Shown piece after piece: positions 38,588 through 48,041 of a stretch of DNA of 64,000 nt. Below the pieces are notes generated by a model. That model was not told the DNA's origin. It made no database searches and saw only the letters and a program-made list of their open reading frames with translations. The DNA comes from Pseudomonas putida (GTDB lineage: Bacteria > Pseudomonadota > Gammaproteobacteria > Pseudomonadales > Pseudomonadaceae). Location: assembly GCF_025905425.1 (NCBI RefSeq), contig NZ_CP109603.1, positions 3,550,501 through 3,614,500 on the forward strand. The letters run 5' to 3'. Position 1 is the first letter of the stretch; the number at the start of each line of letters is the position of its first letter. The position numbers were made by a program, and so were the translations under genes.

Positions 38588-39016
38588 ATGCTCCCGGACA
38601 AGGCGTGCGCAGTCGTCCTCTCACCCTCGGCGCAGCCCGGCATTCTGTTGTTCCGCCATCCGCAGGCGGGCGTGCAACTGGTCAAGGGCTCCATCGAAAA
38701 CGGCGAAACGCCGAGGGAAGCCGCCCTGCGTGAATTGGCTGAAGAGTCTGGCATCCACGACGCCACGATCAAAGACGACCTGGGGTGCTGGGATGCCGGC
38801 CATCTTGGGCAGACCTGGTCGTTTCACCTGTGCCGGGTGGAGGGTGCTGTACCTGAACGGTGGTCCCATCAGACGCTGGACGACCATGGCCACACCTTCG
38901 CGTTTTTCTGGGCTTCGCTTGATCATTTGCCTTATTCCGAGTGCCACCCGGTCTTTCAGCGAGCGCTGAGCTTCGTGAGCGAAGCGCTGAAACGGGGCGG
39001 CCACTGGACCGTATAA
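38588..39016 (+). CDS. Nudix hydrolase
   Basis: 142 residues from MLPDKACAVVLSPSAQP, chosen because GGAA precedes this ATG by seven bases; ATGs at 38567 and 38522 are possible. The Nudix box is complete: GSIENGETPREAALRELAEE followed by SGI, matching GX5EX7REUXEEXGU. It hydrolyses a nucleoside diphosphate linked to another group; the substrate cannot be read from the box. Convergent with the RND pump gene. Confidence 0.9.
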   Translation: MLPDKACAVVLSPSAQPGILLFRHPQAGVQLVKGSIENGETPREAALRELAEESGIHDATIKDDLGCWDAGHLGQTWSFHLCRVEGAVPERWSHQTLDDHGHTFAFFWASLDHLPYSECHPVFQRALSFVSEALKRGGHWTV

Positions 39017-39033
39017 CAGGGCCAGGTGATCGC

Positions 39034-42000
39034 TCACTGCACACGCACCCCGAGGCTGTGCTCGGCCTCTGCCAATTGTTGTTTGCGCAACGAGATCAGC
39101 CGGTGATCCCGCGCCAACCAGGTGTAGATCGCCGGCAGCACGAACAAGGTGAACAGCGTGCCGATCAACATGCCGCAGACAATCACCACGCCAAGGCCGA
39201 AGCGGCTGTTGGCCCCTGCTCCACTGGCAAACAACAGCGGTATCACGCCGAAGGTCATCGCCGCCGTGGTCATCAACACCGGGCGCAGGCGAATCTGCGC
39301 GGCGCGGATGATGGCCGCCGCGCGATCAAGGTTGTCGCGCACCTGAATTTCGTTGGCGAACTCCACCATCAGGATGCCGTGCTTGCTGATCAGCCCGATC
39401 AGCGTGACCAAGCCGATCTGCGTGTAGATATTCAGCGTGGCCCAGCCCAGCGCCAGCGGCAGTAAGGCACCGCAGATCGACAGGGGCACGGTCACCAGGA
39501 TGATCAATGGGTCTACCAGGCTTTCGTACTGCGCGGCCAGTACCAGGTAGATCACCACCAAGGCGGCAAGAAACGCCCACATCAGGGCAAAGCCTTCCTG
39601 CACATACTGGCGCGACTCCGATTGCCAGTCATGGCTGAAACCGGGCGGCAGCTCGGCGGCAAGCTGCTGCAGATACGCCACGGCCTTGCCCATCGAGACA
39701 CCGGGCGCGGGGATGGCCTGCAGGGTGCTTGCATTCTGCTGGTCGAATTGCAGAAGGCGGTTAGGCGCGACCTGCATGTCCAGGCGCACCACCGTGGACA
39801 GCGGCACCAGGCTGCCATCTTCGGCCCGCACGTACTGGCGATTCAGTGCCGACGGTGTCAGGCGCTGGTCTTGAATGCTTTGCGGGATCACGTCATAGGC
39901 GCGGCCGAACAGGGCGAAACGGTTCAAGTACTGCTCGCCCACCAGCACGCCCAGGGATTCCCCGATGGCCTGCATGCTGATCCCAAGGCTCGCCGCCTTG
40001 GCGCGGTCGATGCGAACGTTCACCACCGGGTTGTTGTAGTCCAGGTCGCTGTCCACCACGCTGAACAAACCGCTCTCGCGGGCGCGCTGCTTGAGCACTT
40101 CCATCGTCTGGTACAGCACCGGGTAATCCTGGGCACTGCGCAACACCATCTGTACCGGCAAGCCGCCACTGGAACCGGGCAACGACGCCACCTGGAAGGC
40201 GAAGATACTGCTCCCTTCGATGTCCGCAACCGCCTGTTGCAACTGCGCCTGGATCTGCGCGGCAGAACGCTCGCGCTGCTGCCATGCGCTGAGGTTGATG
40301 CCACCGAAACTGGCCGCCGTGCCGTCGGTGCCGTTGATGATCCAGGTATCGGTGGTTTCGGCAATCGACTTCATCACGTGGTCGAGTTTGCTGGCGAAGC
40401 GCTCCACATAGTCCAGGCTCGCATGTTGCGGCGATTTGATCGCAGTCAGCACCGCCGCCTGGTCCTCCGGCGGCGCCAACTCGCGCTGCGGCAACAGGTA
40501 CAGCCAGGGCAGGCTCAGGCACACCAGCAGGGCAACGCCCGCGCTGATCCAGCGCCGCGACAAGGTGTAAGCCAAGACCTGTGCGTAGGCCGCCGTCAGC
40601 CCACCGAACACCCTCTCGGCGAAGTGGGCCATGGCGCCGTCCTGCTGGCCGGGCTTCAACAGCAGCGAACTCATCACCGGCGATAGCGTCAGCGCCACGA
40701 TGCCCGAAACGATCACCGCCCCTGCCAAGGTCAAGGCGAACTCACGGAACAGCGTGCCGGTCAGCCCGCCCATCAAGCCAATGGGGGCGTACACGGCGGC
40801 CAGGGTCAGGGTCATGGCGATCACCGGGCCGGCGATTTCGCGCGCACCGGCCAACGCCGCCGCCACGGGCGTCTGCCCCTCTTCGATGTGGCGGTGCACG
40901 TTTTCCACCACAACGATGGCATCGTCCACCACCAGGCCGATAGCCAACACCATCGCCAACAACGTCAGCAAGTTCAGGCTGAAGCCGAACGCCAGCATCA
41001 GCCCCGCCGCCCCGAGCATCGACAAGGGGATGGCCACCACCGCAATCGCCACGCTGCGCAGCGACCCCAGGCACAGCCAGATCACCAGCACGACGATCAG
41101 CATTGCCTCCACCAGCGTGCGTAACACCTCTTCGATCGAAGCCTCGATGAACCGCGCGGTTTCATAGGCCAGCGCCACCTTCACGCCGGGCGGGAGGGTT
41201 TGCTGGATCTGCGGCAGCAACTCGCGAATGCCTTCCACGATCACCAGCGGGTTACCCGACGGTGTCGGGAACAACCCCAGGTGCACCGCAGGCTTGCCAT
41301 CCATGGTGGCACTGGTGCGGGTGGCCGCTGCGTTCAATTCGACAGTGCCCACATCACGCAAACGCACAAGGTCCGTGCCATCGTTGCGAATGATCAGGTC
41401 ACGGAAGTCTTCGACGCGGGTCAGGTCGGTATCGACCTGGATGTCGGCCAGCACGAACTGCCCACGCACCTGCCCCGGCGTCGCCTGGTAGTTGTTGGCC
41501 CGCACCGCTTGCGCGACGTCGGCAGCAGTCACCCCGCGTCCGGCCATCTGCTCGCTGTCGAGCCACAGGCGCATGGCCAGGTTCTGCCCGCCGAAGGTCT
41601 GCACCTTGGCAACGCCGTCGATCCCCGAAAGCAGCGGCTCGGCCACCCGCGACAGGTAATCACTCAGCTCTGGGATAGACAGGCTCTCGCTGGAGAAGCC
41701 CACATACGCGACTGCCGTGGAGTCACCCGCAGACAGCTCCACCACCGGGTCGTAGGCTTTCTCCGGCAAGCGGTAGCGCACCTGGTTGACCTTGGCCATG
41801 GTCTCGGCCAGCGCCTGGGTCGAGTCCCGATTGAGCACCATGCGCAAGGTAATCAGGCTGCGCCCCTGCAGCGACGATGAAGACATATAGTCCACGCCCT
41901 CTACCGAGGACACCGCCTGGCTGATCGGCTGGGTCACAAAACCTTGCATCAGTTCGGCGGAGGCACCGGGGTAGTCGGTACTGATGGTGATCGTCGCACT

Positions 42001-42123
42001 CTCCAGCAACGGGTACTGGCGCACCGGCAGCTTGCCCAGGGCGAACAGCCCCATCAGCACGATCAGGCTGCTGACCACCAGCGCCAGCACCGGGCGGCGC
42101 ACGAAGATATCGGTGAATTTCAC
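39034..42123 (-). CDS. RND multidrug efflux permease, MexI-like
   Basis: 1029 residues from [23 protein letters not shown]-1 type RND pump with 12 transmembrane helices, two large periplasmic loops, and the proton-relay pair in TM4 (LAIGLVVDDAIVVVENVHRH). It closely resembles P. aeruginosa MexI over its whole length. The start overlaps the adaptor gene stop by four bases (42120-42123), so the two are translationally coupled. No MexG (DoxX) or OpmD outer-membrane gene is adjacent. Likely exports redox-active compounds; this is inferred from SoxR control. Confidence 0.93.
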   Translation of the reverse strand: MKFTDIFVRRPVLALVVSSLIVLMGLFALGKLPVRQYPLLESATITISTDYPGASAELMQGFVTQPISQAVSSVEGVDYMSSSSLQGRSLITLRMVLNRDSTQALAETMAKVNQVRYRLPEKAYDPVVELSAGDSTAVAYVGFSSESLSIPELSDYLSRVAEPLLSGIDGVAKVQTFGGQNLAMRLWLDSEQMAGRGVTAADVAQAVRANNYQATPGQVRGQFVLADIQVDTDLTRVEDFRDLIIRNDGTDLVRLRDVGTVELNAAATRTSATMDGKPAVHLGLFPTPSGNPLVIVEGIRELLPQIQQTLPPGVKVALAYETARFIEASIEEVLRTLVEAMLIVVLVIWLCLGSLRSVAIAVVAIPLSMLGAAGLMLAFGFSLNLLTLLAMVLAIGLVVDDAIVVVENVHRHIEEGQTPVAAALAGAREIAGPVIAMTLTLAAVYAPIGLMGGLTGTLFREFALTLAGAVIVSGIVALTLSPVMSSLLLKPGQQDGAMAHFAERVFGGLTAAYAQVLAYTLSRRWISAGVALLVCLSLPWLYLLPQRELAPPEDQAAVLTAIKSPQHASLDYVERFASKLDHVMKSIAETTDTWIINGTDGTAASFGGINLSAWQQRERSAAQIQAQLQQAVADIEGSSIFAFQVASLPGSSGGLPVQMVLRSAQDYPVLYQTMEVLKQRARESGLFSVVDSDLDYNNPVVNVRIDRAKAASLGISMQAIGESLGVLVGEQYLNRFALFGRAYDVIPQSIQDQRLTPSALNRQYVRAEDGSLVPLSTVVRLDMQVAPNRLLQFDQQNASTLQAIPAPGVSMGKAVAYLQQLAAELPPGFSHDWQSESRQYVQEGFALMWAFLAALVVIYLVLAAQYESLVDPLIILVTVPLSICGALLPLALGWATLNIYTQIGLVTLIGLISKHGILMVEFANEIQVRDNLDRAAAIIRAAQIRLRPVLMTTAAMTFGVIPLLFASGAGANSRFGLGVVIVCGMLIGTLFTLFVLPAIYTWLARDHRLISLRKQQLAEAEHSLGVRVQ

Positions 42124-43217
42124 GATTGATGCCCCCCGGCCCGGTCCAGCAAGCTGTCCTCAGCCACCTGCTCGACCTGCATGCCATCACTCAATTTCAA
42201 CTGGCCTGAAACCACTACCCTGTCGCCCGGCGCGAGGCCCGAGATGATCTCCACACGCCCCTGCCAACGCTCACCGGTCGTCACCCGCACCCGGCTGACG
42301 CTGATCCCGCGCTGCTGATCCTGCGTGGCAATGAACACCGTCTGCCCGTAGGCGGTATAGGTAATCGCGGTTTCCGGCACGGCCAGCACCCTTGACGGCT
42401 GCGTGGCGGGCAGACGCACGCCGGCATACATGCCCGGTTGCAACTGCCCGTCCAGGTTGGGCAAGGCGGCCTGCACCTGGACCAGCCGCGACTTGCTGAC
42501 CAGCGGGTCGACCGCTACTACCCGGGCCTGAAACGCCCGCCCGCGCGCAGCATCGACCGTCAGCTCCAGCACCTGCCCGACACTGACCTCGGGGGCAGCC
42601 TGTTCGCTCAGGGAAAAATTGACGTGCAGTTGGCGCGTGTCCGTCAGGCTGGCAATCGCTTCGCCAGCGCCCAGGTACTGGCCCTGGTGGACACGGCGGA
42701 TGCCGACCTTGCCTGCGAACGGTGCGCGTATGGCTTTTTGCGCAATCAGCGCTTCGACATGCTGCAGTTCGCCCATGGCCACATCCACGGCCGTGGTCGC
42801 GTTGTCCAGCAACTCCTGCGAAACGGCATTCAGCGCACGCAGCTTGCGCGCACGCTGCGCCGCGATGTGAGCATTGCGCAGCTTCGCCCGCAGTTGCACC
42901 CGCAGGGCCTGCTCGGGCGCATCGTTGAGCTGCACCAGCAACTGCCCAGCGCTGACAGCCTGCCCAGACTCGAACGCGATCTGCGTGATGCGCCCTGGCG
43001 CCTCGGCGGCCACCTGTACCTGATTGACGGCTTCCAGTTCCCCCGACGCAAAGGTGTTGCGCGCCACCTCGACCTGCTCGACCGTGGCCAGTGCCACCTT
43101 GGTCGCCGGCCAGGCCGCCACCGCCTCGCCCGATGCACGGCTACCCGTCAGCGCGTATACGCCGACCAGCACGCATGCCACTGCGCCAGCCCAGGCCATA
43201 AGCATCCTTTTGTTCAT
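42120..43217 (-). CDS. RND efflux membrane-fusion adaptor, MexH-like
   Basis: 365 residues: N-terminal anchor ([19 protein letters not shown]), biotinyl-lipoyl-like domain ([20 protein letters not shown]), alpha-hairpin, and beta-barrel ([20 protein letters not shown]). It bridges the inner-membrane pump with an outer-membrane channel in the periplasm. Divergent from soxR with a shared control region that contains a SoxR box. The outer-membrane partner must be encoded elsewhere. Confidence 0.93.
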   Translation of the reverse strand: MNKRMLMAWAGAVACVLVGVYALTGSRASGEAVAAWPATKVALATVEQVEVARNTFASGELEAVNQVQVAAEAPGRITQIAFESGQAVSAGQLLVQLNDAPEQALRVQLRAKLRNAHIAAQRARKLRALNAVSQELLDNATTAVDVAMGELQHVEALIAQKAIRAPFAGKVGIRRVHQGQYLGAGEAIASLTDTRQLHVNFSLSEQAAPEVSVGQVLELTVDAARGRAFQARVVAVDPLVSKSRLVQVQAALPNLDGQLQPGMYAGVRLPATQPSRVLAVPETAITYTAYGQTVFIATQDQQRGISVSRVRVTTGERWQGRVEIISGLAPGDRVVVSGQLKLSDGMQVEQVAEDSLLDRAGGHQS

Positions 43218-43267
43218 GCATTGCTCCGATCATCAGGGGAAAGCAGTTGCGGGAAAGATCGGGCAGG

Positions 43268-43298
43268 ACTATAAGAGCTCAACTTAACTTGAGGTCAA
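43268..43298 (-). promoter_or_regulatory. SoxR-controlled promoter for the mexH-like gene
   Basis: Read on the minus strand: -35 TTGACC (43298-43293), a 19-bp spacer, then -10 TATAGT (43273-43268). The spacer contains the SoxR-box palindrome CTCAAGTTAAGTTGAG, differing from the consensus CTCAAGTTAACTTGAG by one base. The overlong 19-bp spacer is the hallmark of MerR-family promoters. It also overlaps the soxR leader just before its GTG. Confidence 0.85.
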
Positions 43299-43303
43299 CA
43301 GGC

Positions 43304-43771
43304 GTGCCAGCAAGAACAGCAACTGACAGCTCGCGGCAACTGACCGTGGGCGAGGTGGCCAGACGCAGCGGGGTGGCGGTGTCCACCCTGCACTTCTACG
43401 AGTCCAAGGGCTTGATCGCCAGCACCCGCACCGGCGGCAACCAGCGGCGCTACCCCGCCTTGGTGCTGCGTACCATCGCCATCATCAAGGTGGCGCAGCG
43501 CACGGGGATTCCCCTTGAAGAAATCAAGCGCGCCCTCGGCCGGTACCCCCCTAACAGCAAACTCACGGCCGCCCAGTGGGGCGAAATGTCCTCGGCCTGG
43601 CGAGAAGACCTGAACGCCCGCATTCGCACCCTGCAAGCGCTGCGCGACAGCCTGGACAACTGCATTGGCTGCGGCTGCCTGTCGCTTGAAGACTGCCCGC
43701 TGCGCAACCCCGAGGATGTGTTGGGCAAGGACGGTGCGGGGGCCAGGATCCTGGAAGGCAAAAGTGTGTAA
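43304..43771 (+). CDS. soxR: Redox-sensing MerR-family regulator SoxR
   Basis: 155 residues from GTG (the longer open frame from 43247 would start inside the mexH promoter region). N-terminal MerR HTH ([24 protein letters not shown]), dimerisation helix, and the C-terminal [2Fe-2S] binding motif [12 protein letters not shown] (Cys-x2-Cys-x-Cys-x5-Cys). Oxidation of the cluster by redox-cycling molecules activates transcription. In Pseudomonas SoxR controls efflux genes such as mexGHI-opmD, not soxS. Ribosome site GAGG lies nine bases upstream. Confidence 0.95.
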   Translation: MPARTATDSSRQLTVGEVARRSGVAVSTLHFYESKGLIASTRTGGNQRRYPALVLRTIAIIKVAQRTGIPLEEIKRALGRYPPNSKLTAAQWGEMSSAWREDLNARIRTLQALRDSLDNCIGCGCLSLEDCPLRNPEDVLGKDGAGARILEGKSV

Positions 43772-43783
43772 GCGAGAGGCTGC

Positions 43784-46288
43784 TTACCAGAACGTTCCGC
43801 GCAACGTGAGCATGTGGTTGCGCTTTTCTGCGTACCAGTTGCCGGACGCCGAGGAGCCCAACGTGGCGTAGTAGGTCTTGTCGAAAATGTTGTTGGCGTT
43901 GTAAGCCAGCGTCCAGTGATCGTCGATCTGGTATTCGACCAACGCGTTCCACACGGCATAACCGCCCTGGCGATAATCGAATGGCTCCGAGCGCAGCACC
44001 TTGCCCGCGCCATCGATCACGCTGGCACTGCCGCTGACCAGGTTGGCGCTCTGTAAGGTTACGCCACCACCGACCTTGAAGCCGTGCAGTTGGCCAGGCA
44101 GTTGGTAAGTGCTCCAGAGTTTGAATTGGTGCTTGGGCGTGATGCTGCTGAAGGCCGTATTGTCCTGGCGGTTGCGGTTGTGGTTATAGGTATAGCCGGC
44201 CAGCAGGTTCCAGTCCGGCAAGACCTCCCCCGCCAACTCCATGTCCACACCCTTGCTGACCACTTCGCCCTGGGCCAGGTAGCAGCAGTTGCCGCCGAAC
44301 AGGACGTTGGTCAGTTCGTAGTTCGGGTCGACCACAGCTTCGTTGTCCCGCTGGGTGTAGTACAACGCCACGGAGGCGTTCAGCGCCCCGTTGAACAACT
44401 CGCCCTTGAGGCCTGTCTCGTACGTCTTGCCTTTCATCGCTTCGATCGAGCTGCCTGGCAACGGACCTTGCAGCTTGTTCTGCTGTGGCTTGTAGATTTC
44501 CGAGTAGCTGACATAAGCCGACCAATCATCGCTCAGGTCGTAGACCAGGCCGCCATAAGGCACCAGTTTGGTGGGTTCGCGGGTAGAAATATCGGATTCC
44601 ACCGACCACACACCCTCGTCACGTGCCCGGTACAGCTGTTCGAAGGTGTAGCGCTGTGCACGTGCACCCACGATCAAGTGCAGCGGTTCGGCCAGATGCA
44701 GGCGCAAGGTCGAGTACAGGCCGTACTGCGTCTGGGTGTTGGGGTTGTAGTCACGGTAGAAGTCCTTGTTGGTCGGCGGCATCACCCATGGCGTGGCGCC
44801 TGGGTTGAACACGTCGATGGGGCCACCGGAGCCGGCTGACTGCAGGGTGCCTTCCCACTGGCTGGTGATCTTCTGGTAATCGACGCCCATGAGGAATTCA
44901 TGTTGCCGGTCGAAGGCCCGAAATTTGCCGGCAACGTTGACGTCCCAAAGCTTCTGGTCACTGCGGTACTGGTTGACGTTGCCTGTCCAGGCGGGGCCCA
45001 CCAGGGTCACCGGGTTGACCGCGCCGAAGTTGAATGCGCTCTTGCCAAACCCGGAATCCAAGGTCTGGGTGTAGGTGATGTTGGCTTTCCAGTCATCGTT
45101 GAAATCGTGGTCGAGCTTGGCGAACACTTCCTGGGAGCGGCCGTCCAGGTACGCCCAGTTCTGCGTCAGGCTGCTATTGCGAGAGAGCCCCAGGTCGGTG
45201 CCGCTGCTATAGCGCGGCAGCCCGGTGCCGGAACCGGTTTCGTGGATGCGCTCGGAGCGACCACCCAGGGTCAGGCGGGTGTCAGGCAGGATATCGGCCT
45301 CGAGAATGCCATAGATGATCGGCTTTTCGGTCGCACGGTCGTCGAGCATGTACTGACGGTCGGTGTAAGCGGCGACCAATCGGCCGCGCAGCTTGCCATC
45401 GAAGCCGAGCGGGCCGGTCACGTCGAACTGAGTGCGGTAGTTGTCCCAGCTGCCGGCCGACATGTCGACCTTGAGCTGGTAGGTGTCCAGCGGGCGCTTG
45501 CGCACCAGGTTGATCATGCCGCCCGGGTCGCCGGTCCCCCCGAACAGCGCAGACGAACCGCGCAGCACTTCAACGTGGTCGAACTCGACCATGTCGTAGC
45601 TCTTGTTCGAATAGAAACTCCCCGAGGTGGTCCCCAAGGCCATGGGCGCGGCACCGTCGATCTGGATGTTCTCGATCTTGAAGCCGCGCGAGTAGAAGTC
45701 CGATAGGCGGAAGTTGTTGTTCTTGACGGTGATGCCGGGTGTGACCTTCATGGCATCGGCCAGGTCAGTCATGCGGTGCTCTTCGATGATCTGGCTGGTC
45801 ACCACCGACACCGACTGCGGCGTCTGACGCAAACTGGTGGGGGACTTCGAGCCGATACTGACCCGCTCGGTGGTGTACGAGCCGGTGTTCTCGGTCATCA
45901 TGCCCATGCCCTGCCCCTGTATCACGGTGCTGCTCAGCTCCAGCGCCGAACCCGCATCGGGTGCCAGCGATTGCAGCGACCAGTTGCCATCCGAGGCCTG
46001 CACAGCCTTCAGCCCCGTCCCCTCCAGCAACAGGTACAGTGCCATTTCAACCGGCAACTGGCCCTTCACCGGGTGGGCCTGCTTGCCTGCCACCCACTGT
46101 GGCTCGTACGGCAAGCTGATGCCGGACTGTTCGGCAAAGCGGTTGAGCGCTTCGTCCAAAGGCGCCGCAGGCAAGTCGTAGCGCAGGGTGGGTTGGGTGG
46201 CTAGCACAGGCTGGCAAAGGCTCAGGCCAGAACCGATGAGCATGGCTTGGGTGAGCAGTGCTGGGCGAAAACGTGACAACAGATCCAT
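43784..46288 (-). CDS. TonB-dependent siderophore receptor with N-terminal signalling domain (second)
   Basis: 834 residues from MDLLSRFRPALLTQAMLIGSG, a signal peptide cleaved near VLATQ. An STN signalling domain follows (LRYDLPAAPLDEALNRFAEQ), then the plug (QTPQSVSVVTSQIIEEHRM; VEFDHVEVLRGSSALFGGTG) and a barrel ending LTLRGTFW. It imports a ferric siderophore and signals through the FecR-like protein upstream. It differs clearly from the receptor at 2.2 kb, so it should handle a different ligand. The 86-bp gap to fecR is too short for much regulation but could hold a sigma-dependent promoter. Confidence 0.9.
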   Translation of the reverse strand: MDLLSRFRPALLTQAMLIGSGLSLCQPVLATQPTLRYDLPAAPLDEALNRFAEQSGISLPYEPQWVAGKQAHPVKGQLPVEMALYLLLEGTGLKAVQASDGNWSLQSLAPDAGSALELSSTVIQGQGMGMMTENTGSYTTERVSIGSKSPTSLRQTPQSVSVVTSQIIEEHRMTDLADAMKVTPGITVKNNNFRLSDFYSRGFKIENIQIDGAAPMALGTTSGSFYSNKSYDMVEFDHVEVLRGSSALFGGTGDPGGMINLVRKRPLDTYQLKVDMSAGSWDNYRTQFDVTGPLGFDGKLRGRLVAAYTDRQYMLDDRATEKPIIYGILEADILPDTRLTLGGRSERIHETGSGTGLPRYSSGTDLGLSRNSSLTQNWAYLDGRSQEVFAKLDHDFNDDWKANITYTQTLDSGFGKSAFNFGAVNPVTLVGPAWTGNVNQYRSDQKLWDVNVAGKFRAFDRQHEFLMGVDYQKITSQWEGTLQSAGSGGPIDVFNPGATPWVMPPTNKDFYRDYNPNTQTQYGLYSTLRLHLAEPLHLIVGARAQRYTFEQLYRARDEGVWSVESDISTREPTKLVPYGGLVYDLSDDWSAYVSYSEIYKPQQNKLQGPLPGSSIEAMKGKTYETGLKGELFNGALNASVALYYTQRDNEAVVDPNYELTNVLFGGNCCYLAQGEVVSKGVDMELAGEVLPDWNLLAGYTYNHNRNRQDNTAFSSITPKHQFKLWSTYQLPGQLHGFKVGGGVTLQSANLVSGSASVIDGAGKVLRSEPFDYRQGGYAVWNALVEYQIDDHWTLAYNANNIFDKTYYATLGSSASGNWYAEKRNHMLTLRGTFW

Positions 46289-46374
46289 CGAGGGGAGGCT
46301 CCTGAAAAAGTGCAGGTCTTTTTCTACTTGTCGAAGGCGCCGACAAAACCCCGTAATCGGACAGCACACTTTTT

Positions 46375-47307
46375 TCAGGCCGGTACGATGCGCACCCACA
46401 GTGACGTGCGCCAGATCAGGCGCACGGGGAGCGTGTGGCTGAGTGTGCGCAAGGCGTTTTCGCTGTCGTCAAGCTGGAACACCCCAGAAACCTTCAGCCC
46501 CGCCACCGCAGGGTCGCACCCGACCCAGCCCGTGCGCTGGCGGGCCAGCCGCTCGGCCAACTCGTGCAAGGGCATGGAGTGAGTGATGAGCAACCCGCGC
46601 GTCCAAGCCGACCCGTCGAACGTGGGTTGTTCGACCCGACGTGAATCGGCCGCATCGACCAGAAACTGCTCGCCTGCCATGGCACGCAATGCAGGCCGAC
46701 CCGGCGCGAGGATGGCAACTGCCCCCTCATCGACCGTCAAGCGCGTGCGGCCGTTTTCCTGACACAGGTCGAAGGCCGTACCCAGTGCCTGGAACCGGGC
46801 CTGGTCCGTGTCCACACACAGCGCGCGTTGCAGAGGGTCGTGGCCGGCTTTCACGTAGACCTGGCCTTCGCGCAGTTGGATCAGGCGCTCGACCTGGTTG
46901 ACGCGCACATCGACAGCACTCCTGCCATTGAGCTGCAGTTGAGTGCCATCGGCCAGTTGGACGCGACGACGCTCGCCGGTGGCCGTGCTGTAGTCGGCAA
47001 GGCTGACACGCCAGGGCGACTGCTGCACGGCACTACCGGCCATGCCCAGGCCAAGCAAGCCAAGCGCGAGGGTTTTCAATGCTGCGCGTCGGCCTGGGTC
47101 GCCCAACGTGCGGATGGCCACGCCCGAGGGCAGTTCGCGGGCCTGGGCAAAGCAGGTTTGCGCCTCCTGCAGGGCCTGCCAGGTGGCCTCGTGCTGCGGG
47201 TCGGCTTGACGCCAGGCCAGGCACGCGGCGCACAACGCCGGCGCATGCTGGGATGATTCGAGCTTTACCTGCCAGTCGATCGCCTGGTCGAGCACCGGGT
47301 TGGTCAT
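46375..47307 (-). CDS. FecR-family anti-sigma / signal transducer (second)
   Basis: 310 residues from the ATG overlapping the sigma factor stop (ATGA). N-terminal cytoplasmic FecR domain (VLDQAIDWQVKLESSQHAP; WRQADPQHEATWQALQEA), a membrane anchor preceded by an RR pair (GRRAALKTLALGLLGLGMAG), and a periplasmic FecR domain (LADGTQLQLNGRSAVDVRV) ending in a secretin/TonB-type short domain. It keeps the adjacent sigma factor under receptor control. Confidence 0.9.
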   Translation of the reverse strand: MTNPVLDQAIDWQVKLESSQHAPALCAACLAWRQADPQHEATWQALQEAQTCFAQARELPSGVAIRTLGDPGRRAALKTLALGLLGLGMAGSAVQQSPWRVSLADYSTATGERRRVQLADGTQLQLNGRSAVDVRVNQVERLIQLREGQVYVKAGHDPLQRALCVDTDQARFQALGTAFDLCQENGRTRLTVDEGAVAILAPGRPALRAMAGEQFLVDAADSRRVEQPTFDGSAWTRGLLITHSMPLHELAERLARQRTGWVGCDPAVAGLKVSGVFQLDDSENALRTLSHTLPVRLIWRTSLWVRIVPA

Positions 47308-47828
47308 GGCGCGTGCATGATCTGGTAGCAATGCCGTATGGCCTTGGCCATGTATTTCTCGACGCTGCTCAGGCTGACGCCAAGGCGAATGGCGATGTCC
47401 TGGTAGCTCATGCCTTCCAGTCGCGACAGCAGGAACGCCATGCGCGCTTTGGACGGCAGCCCATCAAGCAGGGCATCGATCTGCATCAACGTCTGCAGCA
47501 ACATCAATTGCCGCTCGGCAGAAGGCGCCTCGGGTTCGGGCAGGTGCGCCAGTGCTTGCAGATACGCGGCTTCCAGCTTGTGACGACGAAAGCGGTCGAT
47601 CAGCAGCCCTCGCGCCACGCTGCTCAACCAGGCTCTCGGCTGGCGCAGCGCAACAATCTGCTGCGGGCGTAGCAAGGCCTGCAGGAAAGTGTCCTGCGCG
47701 ACATCGCACGCCTGATCGCCGTAGTGCTGGCGGCGTTGCAGCCAGCTCAGCAGCCAGGCGTGATGGTCGCGATACAGGGCATCGACCCCCTCGCGTGAAG
47801 GCGGTGCTGAAGCGGGCGGTGGTGACAT
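47304..47828 (-). CDS. FecI-family ECF sigma factor (second)
   Basis: 174 residues from MSPPPASAPPSREGVDALYR; the 29 readable upstream codons are atypical. Region 2 (GDQACDVAQDTFLQALL) and region 4 (EGMSYQDIAIRLGVSLSSVE) are clear. Its partner is the overlapping fecR-like gene. A possible but degenerate Fur-like sequence (GCAAATGGTTCGCAATAC at 47865-47882) lies upstream on the opposite strand. Confidence 0.9.
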   Translation of the reverse strand: MSPPPASAPPSREGVDALYRDHHAWLLSWLQRRQHYGDQACDVAQDTFLQALLRPQQIVALRQPRAWLSSVARGLLIDRFRRHKLEAAYLQALAHLPEPEAPSAERQLMLLQTLMQIDALLDGLPSKARMAFLLSRLEGMSYQDIAIRLGVSLSSVEKYMAKAIRHCYQIMHAP

Positions 47829-47932
47829 TGTGAGCCTCGGTTCCAGGTCGAAACAGGTGCAGTTGCAAATGGTTCGCAATACTACGAGGTTTTGCCGCAT
47901 CAGGTCACCCTGCAAATGACAGGATCAACGCG

Positions 47933-47967
47933 ATGACACTTCGCTTGCGTATGACACAAAGTGTCAT
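47933..47967. promoter_or_regulatory. TGACAC/GTGTCA operator-like palindrome and half-site
   Basis: ATGACAC (47951-47957), AAA, GTGTCAT (47961-47967) is a perfect seven-base inverted repeat. A third ATGACAC half-site occurs at 47933-47939, 18 bp upstream in the same orientation. Together they lie 75-110 bp before the class II aldolase gene. A sigma-54-like TGACAC-N5-TTGC also reads across 47934-47948, but its -24 GG is GA, which weakens it. Confidence 0.5.
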
Positions 47968-48041
47968 TAAGATCGCCGTGTGTCCTGAAACCAAACCACG
48001 GCAATCAGGAAGTCATCGCCCTCATCGTGCAGGTAACCCTC

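Noticed and set aside
47865..47882. Fur box for the second fecI gene
   Set aside because: Only about 10 of 19 positions fit the consensus, too few to annotate as a site.
47934..47948. Sigma-54 promoter for the aldolase unit
   Set aside because: Spacing fits, but the nearly invariant GG at -24 is GA; kept only as a remark beside the palindrome.
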